50,140 nt of DNA from Riemerella anatipestifer (GTDB lineage: Bacteria; Bacteroidota; Bacteroidia; Flavobacteriales; Weeksellaceae), in NCBI RefSeq assembly GCF_009663465.1, contig NZ_QXHU01000006.1, forward strand, positions 119,018-169,157. The letters run 5' to 3'. Shown here piece after piece: positions 16,645 to 25,253 of this stretch. The notes under the pieces are model-generated. The model saw only the letters and a program-made list of their open reading frames with translations, had not been told where the DNA came from and ran no database searches. The stretch's first letter is position 1; every line of letters starts with the position of its first letter. The translations under genes were made by a program, and so were the position numbers.

Positions 16645-17611
16645 ATCTATCCTTAATAAAAGTTTCCCCATACTATTCAGTTTATTATTTTCAACTCTTT
16701 TCGCGCAACACCTTGCCATTAAAGACACCGTGCTAATGGGGTGTAGCTTCCAAATAAAAATAGTGGGGAAAGACAGTATTACCGCACACACTTTAGCCCA
16801 CGAAGCCGCTGAAGAAATCAGTAGAATAGAACATCTCCTCTCCGATTGGTTACCCAGTACCCCCGTATCCCAAATCAACCAAAATGCAGGAAAACAACCT
16901 ATCATCGTCCCCAAGGAGGTTTTTGACATTACTCAAAGAGCTAAAAATTACGCCGAAATAACGGGTGGTATTTTTGATATTACCTATGCTTCTATGGATA
17001 AAATTTGGCGATTTGATGGTAGTATGACCACTTTACCTTCGCCTGAAGACATCCAAAAAGCCACTAGAAATATAGGTTATCAGCACCTCATCCTCAATCC
17101 TAAAGACCAGAGTGTTTTTCTAAAAAAAGAAGGCATGAAGATAAGCTTTGGCTCCATAGGAAAAGCTTATGCTGCAGATAAAGCCAAAGAAAAAATGATA
17201 GAAAAAGGAGCTTTATCAGGGCTCATCAATGCTTCTGGAGATATTACCACATGGGGAAACAAAAACTCTAAATCTTGGCGTATCGGCATACATAACCCTT
17301 ATCAAAAACACCTGCCTATAAAAGTTTTAAAACTCTATAACAAAGCCGTAACCACATCTGGAGATTATGAAAAATATGTTTTATTTAATGATAAAAGATA
17401 CAGCCATATCATAAACCCACTTACTGGCTACCCTTCCACAGGAACCACCAGTGTTACAGTAGTAGGCGAAAATGCAGAAATCTGTAATATGCTAAGCACT
17501 TCTCTAATGATTCTAGGGGTTGAGAAAGGTAAAAAACTCATCAAACAATATCCAAAATATACCGCCTATCTCATCACAGACCAAGGAAAAGTACACCATC
17601 TAAAACCCTAG
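16634..17611 (+). CDS. apbE: FAD:protein FMN transferase (ApbE)
   Basis: A 325-residue exported ApbE-family flavin transferase. It would move FMN from FAD to a Thr/Ser of a periplasmic target, most likely the DUF2271 protein of the same operon. A signal peptide ending at LFAQ is present without a lipobox. Family blocks are MGCSFQI (35-41), SFGSIGKAYAADKA (171-184), NASGDITTWG (199-208), SGDYEKYVLFNDKRYSHIINPLTGYP (242-267, read in two parts) and LSTSLMILG (287-295). Two positions usually Asp in the family are Asn here: N261 in HIINP and N285 in CNMLSTS, the latter close to the Mg site of characterised enzymes. It starts inside the reductase gene and ends one base from the convergent YigZ gene. 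Confidence 0.85.
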   Translation: MFTKSILNKSFPILFSLLFSTLFAQHLAIKDTVLMGCSFQIKIVGKDSITAHTLAHEAAEEISRIEHLLSDWLPSTPVSQINQNAGKQPIIVPKEVFDITQRAKNYAEITGGIFDITYASMDKIWRFDGSMTTLPSPEDIQKATRNIGYQHLILNPKDQSVFLKKEGMKISFGSIGKAYAADKAKEKMIEKGALSGLINASGDITTWGNKNSKSWRIGIHNPYQKHLPIKVLKLYNKAVTTSGDYEKYVLFNDKRYSHIINPLTGYPSTGTTSVTVVGENAEICNMLSTSLMILGVEKGKKLIKQYPKYTAYLITDQGKVHHLKP

Positions 17612-17612
17612 C

Positions 17613-18227
17613 TTAATCTAATACCTTTATTTTAGCTTGATGAATTTCGGAAAATTGCTCTATTAGAGAAGATTCTTTCGCCTTTTTTATTGAAGCAATG
17701 ATACTACATTTCTCATCAGCATTAAACTCTTTTATTTGAGCCTCATTTTTATTTAGTAAAGTAAAAATTACATTTTGAAGATTGAAAGGAAATTCTATTC
17801 TTATCTGTGTTTCAAGCTCTTTGGTAACAATCTCTGCTTCGTCTAGCGTTATCTTAGCCGATTCTTTGTAAGTCTTTACCAAGCCACCTACCCCTAACTT
17901 AGTACCACCATAATATCTTACCACAATCAGCAGAATTTGAGTAAGCTCATTAGCTAAAAGCTGATTATAAATAGGTAATCCTGCACTACCAGAAGGCTCT
18001 CCGTCATCATTCGCTCTATAATTTTCTCCATTAAGTCCTAACCTAAAGGCGTAGCAATGATGTGTTGCTTTAGGGTGTTCATCTTTTATTTTATCCAAAC
18101 ACGCTTTTAGCTCCTCCTCATTATTTATAGGATAAGCATAGCCCAAGAATTTACTTCCTTTTTCTTTCAAAAGGATATTTTCTACAGGCTCACTAATGGT
18201 TTTATATTCAAAAATAGCTGACGACAA
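17613..18227 (-). CDS. yigZ: YigZ/IMPACT family protein
   Basis: A 204-residue protein of the UPF0029/IMPACT family. The N-terminal domain has the characteristic GEPSGSAGLPIYNQL and VVRYYGGTKLGVGGLVKTY blocks, and a smaller C-terminal ferredoxin-like DUF1949 domain follows. The fold resembles ribosomal protein S5 domain 2. Eukaryotic IMPACT affects Gcn2 signalling, while the bacterial role is not firmly known. A TATTTTTG -7 box lies at 18257-18250, 22 bp before the start. Its 3' end abuts apbE with one base between, in convergent orientation. Confidence 0.85.
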   Translation of the reverse strand: MSSAIFEYKTISEPVENILLKEKGSKFLGYAYPINNEEELKACLDKIKDEHPKATHHCYAFRLGLNGENYRANDDGEPSGSAGLPIYNQLLANELTQILLIVVRYYGGTKLGVGGLVKTYKESAKITLDEAEIVTKELETQIRIEFPFNLQNVIFTLLNKNEAQIKEFNADEKCSIIASIKKAKESSLIEQFSEIHQAKIKVLD

Positions 18228-18381
18228 TGGCTTTAGTTTTATACGAACACAAAAATAAGAATAAATTTTAGGAGTTTATTTTAAGTTTTAATGTCCGTTT
18301 TTTTATTAACCTAGCAAAATATTAGAATATACGGCAATTTATTTTAGTATTTCATTGAGTAAGATATGAAGAAAAATTCAG

Positions 18382-19068
18382 CTACAAATTCTTAATTAAA
18401 TCAATATTGATTTGAGCGGAAATTTTTCCAGCTTCGGTAACAAATGTATCAAAGGAAACCGTAGTACCTTCTCCTGCAATATCCGAAATGGCTCTTAGAA
18501 CAATAAAAGGGGTTTTCATTTGATGGCACACCTGTGCAATAGAAGCAGCTTCCATCTCCACAGCTTTTGCAGTACGGAAGTTGTCTTTAATCCATTGAAA
18601 TTTTTCAGGACAGTTGATAAAAGCATCACCACTAACGACTAAACCTTTATTAGCATTGATGCCGTGTTTTCTAATGACAACCTCAGCTTTTTCTACATAA
18701 AAGGAATCAGGTATGAAAGCTGGAGGCATTTTAGATTGTTGCCCGAGCTCGTAACCAAAAGCCGTTAAATCCACATCGTGGTGGCGTACTTCTGTAGCGA
18801 GGATAATATCTTTGATTTGAACCTCTTTCAGTCCACCTGCCGTTCCTGTATTGATAATTAAATCAGGAGCAAAATGATTAATAAGTAAACAAGTCCCTAT
18901 AGCCGAACTTACTTTACCAACTCCAGAAAGTAAAATAATAACTTCGTGGTTGGCAATAGTCCCAATGTGAAACTGAAATGAGTGAATTTCCTTTTTTATA
19001 GGATTTTCTAGAGCATCACATAAGTGCCTTATTTCAACTTCCATCGCTCCAATAACGGCTATTTTCAT
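18382..19068 (-). CDS. mtnN: 5'-methylthioadenosine/S-adenosylhomocysteine nucleosidase
   Basis: A 228-residue cytosolic nucleosidase that removes adenine from methylthioadenosine and S-adenosylhomocysteine, part of methyl-cycle salvage. Diagnostic blocks are IAVIGAMEVEI at the start with the catalytic-site Glu, NTGTAGGL near 77-84, VEMEAASIAQV and LRAISDIAGEGT with the catalytic Asp. Its length is usual for the family. It lies 10 bp after the phosphate transporter gene on the same strand and probably forms the last gene of that operon; a biochemical link to phosphate is not obvious. metE, another methyl-cycle gene, lies 2.7 kb away but is separately transcribed. Confidence 0.9.
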   Translation of the reverse strand: MKIAVIGAMEVEIRHLCDALENPIKKEIHSFQFHIGTIANHEVIILLSGVGKVSSAIGTCLLINHFAPDLIINTGTAGGLKEVQIKDIILATEVRHHDVDLTAFGYELGQQSKMPPAFIPDSFYVEKAEVVIRKHGINANKGLVVSGDAFINCPEKFQWIKDNFRTAKAVEMEAASIAQVCHQMKTPFIVLRAISDIAGEGTTVSFDTFVTEAGKISAQINIDLIKNL

Positions 19069-19078
19069 AGTTTATAGT

Positions 19079-20221
19079 TTAAAACATTATCACAATAAGG
19101 TACGTAATCCCTGCCACTATCGCACTAATTGGGATTGTAAGTATCCATGCCCAAAGCAAACTCACTGTAATACCCCAACGCACTGCAGAAACCCTCTTTG
19201 TAAGCCCAACTCCGATAATAGAACCCGTAATCGTATGGGTAGTAGATACAGGAATACCAAAGTGGTCGGTTAAAAATAGAGTAACCGCACCCGCTGTCTC
19301 TGCACTTACCCCTTCTAATGGTGTTACTTTGGTGATACGAGTTCCCATTGTTTTCACGATTTTCCAACCACCACTCATAGTTCCTAACGCAATAGCCACA
19401 AACGATGCTAACGGAACCCATACATAATCTTTCGCAAAATAGTTGAACCTATCAGTAGGAAGCATTTGTGCGTATATATCTGTACCACCTACCATATCTA
19501 CATGGTAGAAAATCACTGCTGCTCCGATAATCCCCATCACCTTTTGAGCATCATTAAGCCCATGCCCTAAACTGAACAAAGCTGAAGAAACCAACTGAAG
19601 TTGTTTAAATGCTTTTTCCGCCTTGTGAGGATTAGACTTTTTACAAATATTGATGATGATAAGTGTAATAATAATAGATACTACCATACCAATAAAAGGA
19701 GCCATAAAAATGAATAAGAATATTGGTATTACCTTACTGTACTTTACTACATCTTGAGAAAACAACTGTTTAAAAGCCAGTTTCATTGTTTCGAAGGTAG
19801 ACAACTCTGGTTGTGCCGATACAATCTCGTGATAATCCAAAACCAAAGCGTGCATAAGAGCAGCACCTAAAAACCCACCTATAAGCGTATGTGAAGAAGA
19901 TGATGGTATCCCAAACCACCAAGTTAGAAGATTCCAAGCGATAGCCGCCATCAATCCTGAAAAAATAACTTCTAGATTGATGAAGTCTTCGTTCACCGTC
20001 TTGGCAATAGTATTACCTATCTTAAACTCTCCTACAATGTAGAAGGCTATAAAGAAAGCGGCGAAATTCCACACAGCAGCCCAAAGTACTGCTTGAAAAG
20101 GGGTTAAAACTTTAGTAGAAACAATAGTCGCTATAGAGTTAGCGGCATCGTGAAAGCCATTGATATAGTCAAAAATAAGTGCTAACGCAATAATGACAAT
20201 GAGCAGTATAGGAAATTCCAT
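19079..20221 (-). CDS. pit: PiT family inorganic phosphate transporter
   Basis: A 380-residue inner-membrane transporter with about ten hydrophobic segments. The two duplicated PiT signatures are present: FDYINGFHDAANSIATIVST near the N-terminus, and SLGHGLNDAQKVMGI in the middle. The terminal FGIPVSTTHTITGSIIGVG block is the second half of the internal repeat of FGIPSSSSHTLIGGFLGAA. It imports phosphate with H+ (or Na+). It follows a DUF47/PhoU-like gene by 34 bp, the standard arrangement in which the PhoU-like protein modulates the transporter. Confidence 0.9.
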   Translation of the reverse strand: MEFPILLIVIIALALIFDYINGFHDAANSIATIVSTKVLTPFQAVLWAAVWNFAAFFIAFYIVGEFKIGNTIAKTVNEDFINLEVIFSGLMAAIAWNLLTWWFGIPSSSSHTLIGGFLGAALMHALVLDYHEIVSAQPELSTFETMKLAFKQLFSQDVVKYSKVIPIFLFIFMAPFIGMVVSIIITLIIINICKKSNPHKAEKAFKQLQLVSSALFSLGHGLNDAQKVMGIIGAAVIFYHVDMVGGTDIYAQMLPTDRFNYFAKDYVWVPLASFVAIALGTMSGGWKIVKTMGTRITKVTPLEGVSAETAGAVTLFLTDHFGIPVSTTHTITGSIIGVGLTKRVSAVRWGITVSLLWAWILTIPISAIVAGITYLIVIMF

Positions 20222-20255
20222 ACTTTTTTTGTTTTAAGTTAAATTTAAAAAACCT

Positions 20256-20894
20256 CTAAGCGTATTTGATGATAATATTATCCAAGATATTAGCTACATC
20301 TTCTGCCTTATCTGTTACCTCCTCTAGGTAATTAAGCACTTGGCTTACCTTAATAACATTGATAGGGTCTCCAGACTCAAATAGTTTTATCATCGCTTGG
20401 CTATGCACATCATCAGCAATGTTTTCAATGCTATTGATTTTGATGGTAGCCTCTTTAACCGCCGCAGGATTTTTAAATTCTTTAAGATTTTCTATCGCTA
20501 CTTTTATTTGTAAGCAAGATTTATGGATGAGTAGCGAAAGCTCTTGGAATGCATTAGTTTCAGGACTTTTATATAAGAATATATACTTAGTAGAGGCGTA
20601 GATATAATCAGCTATATCATCTAAAGCACTCGCTAGATAATGGATATCTTCTCTATCAAAAGGGGTAATAAAGTTTTTACCCAACTCCACATAGATTTCG
20701 TGAGTAATATCATCATTCTGATGCTCAAAATCACTTATTTTTTTCAATAGAGAGTCATCATTTATATCAAAATCTTTAATCCCTTCGTGGAAAATCCTAG
20801 ACATTTCCACCAAATTATCAGCTACTTTTTCAAACAGCACAAAAAATACTTTATCTTTTGGCTGAAAAACTTTGAATATGTTACCTATTCCCAT
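20256..20894 (-). CDS. DUF47 (PhoU-like) phosphate transport regulator
   Basis: A 212-residue all-helical cytosolic protein of the DUF47/PhoU-related family (TIGR00153). Landmarks are FFVLFEKVADNLVEMS at the start, HEIYVELGKNFITPFDREDIHYLASALDDIADYIYAST (positions about 62-100, cited in part) and EEVTDKAEDVANIL near the end. These acidic E/D-rich helices bind metal clusters in PhoU relatives. It is the first gene of the operon with the phosphate transporter. Its upstream region holds only a weak -7-like GATATTTG (minus strand, 20914-20907), and no Pho box was recognised. Confidence 0.85.
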   Translation of the reverse strand: MGIGNIFKVFQPKDKVFFVLFEKVADNLVEMSRIFHEGIKDFDINDDSLLKKISDFEHQNDDITHEIYVELGKNFITPFDREDIHYLASALDDIADYIYASTKYIFLYKSPETNAFQELSLLIHKSCLQIKVAIENLKEFKNPAAVKEATIKINSIENIADDVHSQAMIKLFESGDPINVIKVSQVLNYLEEVTDKAEDVANILDNIIIKYA

Positions 20895-21151
20895 TTTATT
20901 TTTATTTTACAGGTGGCAAATATCTGTATAAACTCGGAACTAGAGAAATTCTAATGTTAATTTTTCTTAACATTTGATAAAAATCATTACATAATCATTT
21001 TAAGATACATCTTATTTTTCCAATTCCTAAGGCTATCCGCCACAAACATCACTTCGATAACTTTCTAGCTAACAAGTATCTTCTGAATTGATAAATGGAA
21101 GCTATCATAAATACTTAATAAAAATTTAACCTACTTATAACCATATAATGC

Positions 21152-21159
21152 TAACTTTG
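21152..21159 (+). promoter_or_regulatory. -7 box upstream of the secreted protein gene
   Basis: TAACTTTG 28 bp before the start at 21187. The -33 element is not clear. The rest of the 20895-21186 gap is AT-rich and shows no ORF or other structure that I can support. Confidence 0.5.
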
Positions 21160-21186
21160 GCAAGAAACATTAAATACTAACAGATT

Positions 21187-21720
21187 ATGAAAAAAATTCT
21201 TTTAGCCGTATTTCTAATGGCAACGGTAACAGTGGGTAAAGCCCAGTCAATTTTGGGAAAATATGAACAATCTGCATTAGATGCTCCTGATGAATATAAG
21301 CACAGTGAAGATGATGTAGTAATTACTAGAGATGCCAAAGCATCAAAGAAAATATGGATAGCCAACCTCATTCCCAATAGTAGATTTTATGCCATACTAG
21401 ATACAAAAGGTGAGAGAGGTTCGAGCTACTCTGTACCAAAACAAACTGCAGGTTCGTATAGAATAAACTTAGGGTGCATCGTTTTTAATAATGATGACGA
21501 AGATGGTGGAAGATTAACCATATCTCTAAACAATAAAGCGGATTGTTTAGATGATTATGGACCTGTAAGTGTGGGAAAAGATGGCGTGAGTGTAGGCGGA
21601 ATAAAAATTGGAAGTAATGGAACCGTACGTGCCAAAGGTGTGGATATAGGAAGAAATCGCATAAAGGTAGATGCCAAAGAGGTAATAGTAGGAATCCAGT
21701 ACATAGGGCATAAAAAATAG
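21187..21720 (+). CDS. Secreted protein of unknown function with glycine-rich repeats
   Basis: A 177-residue exported protein (signal peptide to about residue 20, VGKAQS). I do not recognise the family. The first half contains two cysteines (C97, C119 region) in strand-rich sequence. The last 50 residues are short repeats, VGKDGVSVGG, IKIGSNGTVRAKG and VDIGRNRIKVDAK, suggesting a small beta-solenoid or a stacked strand domain. It stands alone with its own -7 box and a shared terminator. Periplasmic or surface location is expected. Confidence 0.6.
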   Translation: MKKILLAVFLMATVTVGKAQSILGKYEQSALDAPDEYKHSEDDVVITRDAKASKKIWIANLIPNSRFYAILDTKGERGSSYSVPKQTAGSYRINLGCIVFNNDDEDGGRLTISLNNKADCLDDYGPVSVGKDGVSVGGIKIGSNGTVRAKGVDIGRNRIKVDAKEVIVGIQYIGHKK

Positions 21721-21735
21721 AGTATAAAACAAAAT

Positions 21736-21786
21736 ATTGCCACCTAATAGGGAATTATTATTTATTATCCCTAGAAAGGTGGCAAT
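21736..21786. terminator. Bidirectional terminator between the secreted protein gene and metE
   Basis: ATTGCCACCT (21736-21745) pairs with AGGTGGCAAT (21777-21786), and an inner stem TAGGGA/TCCCTA closes the top. T-runs stand on the right, and A-rich sequence on the left serves the opposite strand. It lies between two convergent genes. Confidence 0.75.
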
Positions 21787-21821
21787 ATCTTTTTTAGACG
21801 GATATACTTCTGTCTGTACTA

Positions 21822-24134
21822 TTAGTTAGAATACTTCGCTCTTAATTCTTTCGCTGTTTCTACCATCGCTACAAGAGCGGCTTTGGTTTCTTCCCAATGG
21901 CGTGTCTTAAGCCCACAGTCTGGGTTTACCCAAAGTTGTTCTTTAGGGACTACCGCTACTGCTTTATCCATCAGTCCAGACATCTCCTCAACCGAAGGTA
22001 CACGAGGCGAATGGATATCGTACACACCAGGACCTATCTCGTTAGGATACTTAAAATCTGCAAATACATCTAAAAGCTCCATTTGCGAACGAGAACACTC
22101 TATCGTAATCACATCGGCGTCCATATCAGCGATATTAGAAATAATATCGTTGAACTCCGAGTAGCACATATGCGTATGTATCTGGGTAGCATCTTGAACT
22201 CCCGAAGCAGAAATACGAAAAGCTCTAATTGCCCACTGTAGATAATCTTGCCAATCCTTTTTTCTTAACGGCAAACCTTCTCTAATTGCAGGCTCATCTA
22301 TCTGAATCACTTTAATACCCGCCTTTTCTAAATCTACCACTTCGTCTCTAATTGCTAAAGCAATTTGGGTACAAGTAGCAGAACGAGGCTGGTCGTCCCT
22401 TACAAAAGACCATTGCAAAATAGTAACAGGACCCGTAAGCATACCCTTTACAGGAACTTCCGTTAAAGACTGGGCAAACTTAGACCAACGCACCGTCATT
22501 GGTACTGGGCGAGATACATCTCCAAAGATAATAGGTGGCTTTACACAACGAGACCCATAACTCTGCACCCAACCAAACTTAGTAAATACAAAGCCTTCTA
22601 GCTGCTCTCCAAAGTATTCCACCATATCATTACGCTCAAACTCCCCGTGAACTAGCACATCTATACCTGCGTCCTCTTGAAAACGGATAGACTCTTCTAT
22701 CTCCTTCTCCAAAAGCCCATCATACTCTGCTTGGGTTAGCTGTCCTTTTTTAAACTGTGCTCTCCAGCTACGAACTTCTGGAGTCTGCGGGAACGAGCCT
22801 ATAGTAGTTGTAGGGAACAATGGTAAATTTAATGACTGATGTTGTAGCTCTCTACGATGAGCAAAAGCACTATTACGCTGTGCCTCTTTATCTGTAATCT
22901 TAGAAAGACGCTCCTTAACCCCTTTGTTATGAATAAGCTCTGATACCTTTCTACTTTCTGCGGCTTTTTTATTTTCTGCTATAAGTTTTTGTGCCGATTC
23001 TGAAACTACCCCATTAACGATAGAAGTAAGTGTAGCCACCTCGGTAACTTTCTGCTTTGCAAACGCTAGCCACTGTTTAATTTCTGGGGTCAAGACAGCT
23101 TCGTTATCCTCCAGCTCCAAATTACAAGGCGAATGTAATAATGACGACGAACTTGCCACAAATACACGCTCTGCTCCTAACTTTTCTTTAGCTTTATTGA
23201 TAAGCGTAAGCGAATCTTCAAAATCATTTTTCCATACATTTCGTCCGTTTACCACCCCTACCGATAAAATCTTATCCTCTGGAAACTTGTCTAAAACAAG
23301 CTCTAATTGCTGCGGTGCTCTCACCAAGTCGATATGGAGTGCCTTTGTAGGAAGAGAAAGTGCTAACTCTAAATTATCTCCCAAGGCTTCAAAATAAGTA
23401 GTTAAAATAATCTTGAGCTTAGGAAACTCTTCTTGAAACTTCTGATAAACTTCTCTATAGGCTTTCTGTGCCTTCTCATCTAAATCTAATACCAATAGAG
23501 GCTCATCTATCTGCACCCACTCTACCCCTGCCTCTTGCAGCTCGGCTAAAATCTTACGATAAACCTCCAGTAGAGAAGGTAACAACTCTAGACGGTGGAA
23601 ACCTTCCTCCTTCTCTTTACCTAATAAAAGATAAGTTACAGCCCCTATCAAAACTGGTTTAGTTTCAATCCCTAAATCTTTTGCCTCTTTGTAATACTCT
23701 AGTGCAAAGTTCTTACGCAACGAGAACGATTGGTCTTTAGTAAATTCAGGAACAATATAGTGGTAGTTAGTATCAAGCCACTTGGTCATTTCCATTGCAG
23801 TAATATCTATCCCCTCCTTCTGATACCCCCTAGCCAAAGCAAAATACAGCTCCAAATCTGTTTTTTTAGCTTTTTCTAACTCCAAATAACGCGTAGGGAT
23901 AGCATTAAAGCTAAAAGTAGCATCTAACACTTGGTCGTACAACGAAAAATCGTTAGACGGAACCAAATCTACTCCTGCCTCTTGTTGCAGTTTCCAGTTG
24001 TGAGTACGAATTTCTTTCGCTACCTTCTGTAGCTCGTCTTCGGTTATCTTACCTGCCCAAAATTGCTCATTAGCCTTTTTGAGTTCTCTTTTCTCCCCAA
24101 TACGAGGATACCCTAAAATGTTTGACTTTACCAT
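21822..24134 (-). CDS. metE: Cobalamin-independent methionine synthase
   Basis: A 770-residue full-length MetE that transfers a methyl group from methyltetrahydropteroyl-triglutamate to homocysteine in the cytosol. The N-terminal half opens with NILGYPRIGEKRELKKA. The catalytic C-terminal half starts about residue 440 (FPTTTIGSFPQTPEVR). Zinc ligands are visible as HTHMCYSEF (His and Cys), ITIECSRSQ (Glu) and NPDCGLKTR (Cys). IHSPRVPS near the end completes the site. The upstream region has no recognisable SAM or cobalamin riboswitch. A weak -7-like GAACTTTG lies at 24174-24167 on the minus strand. Confidence 0.95.
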   Translation of the reverse strand: MVKSNILGYPRIGEKRELKKANEQFWAGKITEDELQKVAKEIRTHNWKLQQEAGVDLVPSNDFSLYDQVLDATFSFNAIPTRYLELEKAKKTDLELYFALARGYQKEGIDITAMEMTKWLDTNYHYIVPEFTKDQSFSLRKNFALEYYKEAKDLGIETKPVLIGAVTYLLLGKEKEEGFHRLELLPSLLEVYRKILAELQEAGVEWVQIDEPLLVLDLDEKAQKAYREVYQKFQEEFPKLKIILTTYFEALGDNLELALSLPTKALHIDLVRAPQQLELVLDKFPEDKILSVGVVNGRNVWKNDFEDSLTLINKAKEKLGAERVFVASSSSLLHSPCNLELEDNEAVLTPEIKQWLAFAKQKVTEVATLTSIVNGVVSESAQKLIAENKKAAESRKVSELIHNKGVKERLSKITDKEAQRNSAFAHRRELQHQSLNLPLFPTTTIGSFPQTPEVRSWRAQFKKGQLTQAEYDGLLEKEIEESIRFQEDAGIDVLVHGEFERNDMVEYFGEQLEGFVFTKFGWVQSYGSRCVKPPIIFGDVSRPVPMTVRWSKFAQSLTEVPVKGMLTGPVTILQWSFVRDDQPRSATCTQIALAIRDEVVDLEKAGIKVIQIDEPAIREGLPLRKKDWQDYLQWAIRAFRISASGVQDATQIHTHMCYSEFNDIISNIADMDADVITIECSRSQMELLDVFADFKYPNEIGPGVYDIHSPRVPSVEEMSGLMDKAVAVVPKEQLWVNPDCGLKTRHWEETKAALVAMVETAKELRAKYSN

Positions 24135-24332
24135 GCTTACTAGCCTTTATATTATTTATATGCGAACAAAGTTCTGTAAAAAAATAGAATAAAAAAAATT
24201 TTTTACTGTAAAATTTTAAAATTACACTATTTTAATACAACATTTACTCTAATACACAGATAAAAATACATACATATACCCAAAATAAGAGTAAAATATC
24301 TAACCTTATTTATTTAGTAAATCTGAAGGTAG

Positions 24333-24449
24333 TTCACTCGTACGAGTGAAGCATCTTCCCCTTACCGAGGGAAGAGGCTTCGCCTTAGGCAGTGAGGTGT
24401 CTTCCCCTTATAAGGGGAATGCCCTTCCTTAATATTAAGGAAGGGCATT
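24333..24449. repeat. Cluster of perfect palindromes downstream of FISUMP cassette 2
   Basis: Three exact palindromes occur within 117 bp: 18 bp at 24333-24350 (core CACTCGTACGAGTG), 18 bp at 24402-24419 (TTCCCCTTATAAGGGGAA) and 32 bp at 24418-24449 (core TTCCTTAATATTAAGGAA, ends AATGCCC/GGGCATT). Between them lies AAGAGGCTTCGCCTTAGGCA. The last one probably ends the cassette transcript on the minus strand. The rest looks like an interspersed intergenic repeat. Together with a weak metE promoter this accounts for the 24135-24474 gap. Confidence 0.6.
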
Positions 24450-24474
24450 CGTTATTAGAAGTGCCAAAAATACA

Positions 24475-25194
24475 CTACACAATAGTAATAGGCGTGTTTA
24501 GAGTTTCGGTTCTTGGCTCTTTTAATAAAATAGAACCTTTACTGCTTTGCGTAGTGATGCTTAGCTCATAGTTCCCTGCTTCTAAATCTGAAGGCACAAG
24601 GATAAGCACCCTTGATGGCTCGTTAAGCACAATACTGTCTTTGGTTAGCTTTACCTCGTTTTGAGTATCTAGGTTTTTAAAGACGATGCCGTTTTTAGGA
24701 TTGTCGCCGTCTATTTTAATGAATGTACCTTTGATTTCCGCATTTTTACCTTTGGTAAGTGTGCCATCTGCTTTACCAGTAGCTTTATCGGTGATGCTGA
24801 ACACGCTCATTGGGCTGGACTGCTCGCCGAGGATTTCCACTTTGGTATCGTTGGCAGCTTTTCTTAGGTCGGTGCCTTGGTTTACATTTACATAAACCGA
24901 ATGTTTCTCCTTATCCCAAGTTTTGTCGTAAAACACACCCTTAATGGCAGGACGCATATACACCAGTCCAGTATTTACACTATACCCGTTGAGTACCAAC
25001 TCCGAGGCTTTACGGTTAAAACGGGTGATAATATCTACCGCAGTTTCGGTTTTTATCTCCATACCCTCTTTTTTAAGGGCTTCTACAATTTCTGTAATGC
25101 CAAGGCTACCACCTAAAAGAGGCACGGCTACAAAATCGTTAGGATCATCTTTCGTTAATAGGTTGGGACGCAACCACGCTTTTAAAGTATTCAT
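24475..25194 (-). CDS. HU-like DNA-binding protein with C-terminal DUF4469 domain
   Basis: A 239-residue protein of the Bvu_2165/IHF-HU-like group. Residues 1-120 form an HU-like domain (LLTKDDPNDFVAVPLLGG, IVEALKKEGMEIKTETAVDII, GYSVNTGLVYMRPAIKGVF) with the long beta arms of that fold. Residues about 135-239 form the immunoglobulin-like DUF4469 domain (GKNAEIKGTFIKIDGDN, RVLILVPSDLEAGNYELSI). There is no signal peptide, so it should act in the cytosol on DNA or nucleoid structure. It follows the FISUMP2 gene by 59 bp and belongs to the same cassette. A remnant of its paralogue follows FISUMP1. Why a DNA-binding protein travels with a secreted lectin-like protein is not known. Confidence 0.75.
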   Translation of the reverse strand: MNTLKAWLRPNLLTKDDPNDFVAVPLLGGSLGITEIVEALKKEGMEIKTETAVDIITRFNRKASELVLNGYSVNTGLVYMRPAIKGVFYDKTWDKEKHSVYVNVNQGTDLRKAANDTKVEILGEQSSPMSVFSITDKATGKADGTLTKGKNAEIKGTFIKIDGDNPKNGIVFKNLDTQNEVKLTKDSIVLNEPSRVLILVPSDLEAGNYELSITTQSSKGSILLKEPRTETLNTPITIV

Positions 25195-25253
25195 AATATA
25201 TAGTATTTAAAGGTTAAATATTTTTTACAATAAAGTCTAATTTATAAAGTTGG

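Noticed and set aside
24135-24330. SAM or cobalamin riboswitch upstream of metE
   Set aside because: No SAM-I, SAM-II or B12-type conserved core could be found; the region is plain AT-rich sequence with a weak promoter.
24333-24449. CRISPR array
   Set aside because: Units are palindromes of different sequence and spacing, without repeat-spacer regularity and without cas genes.
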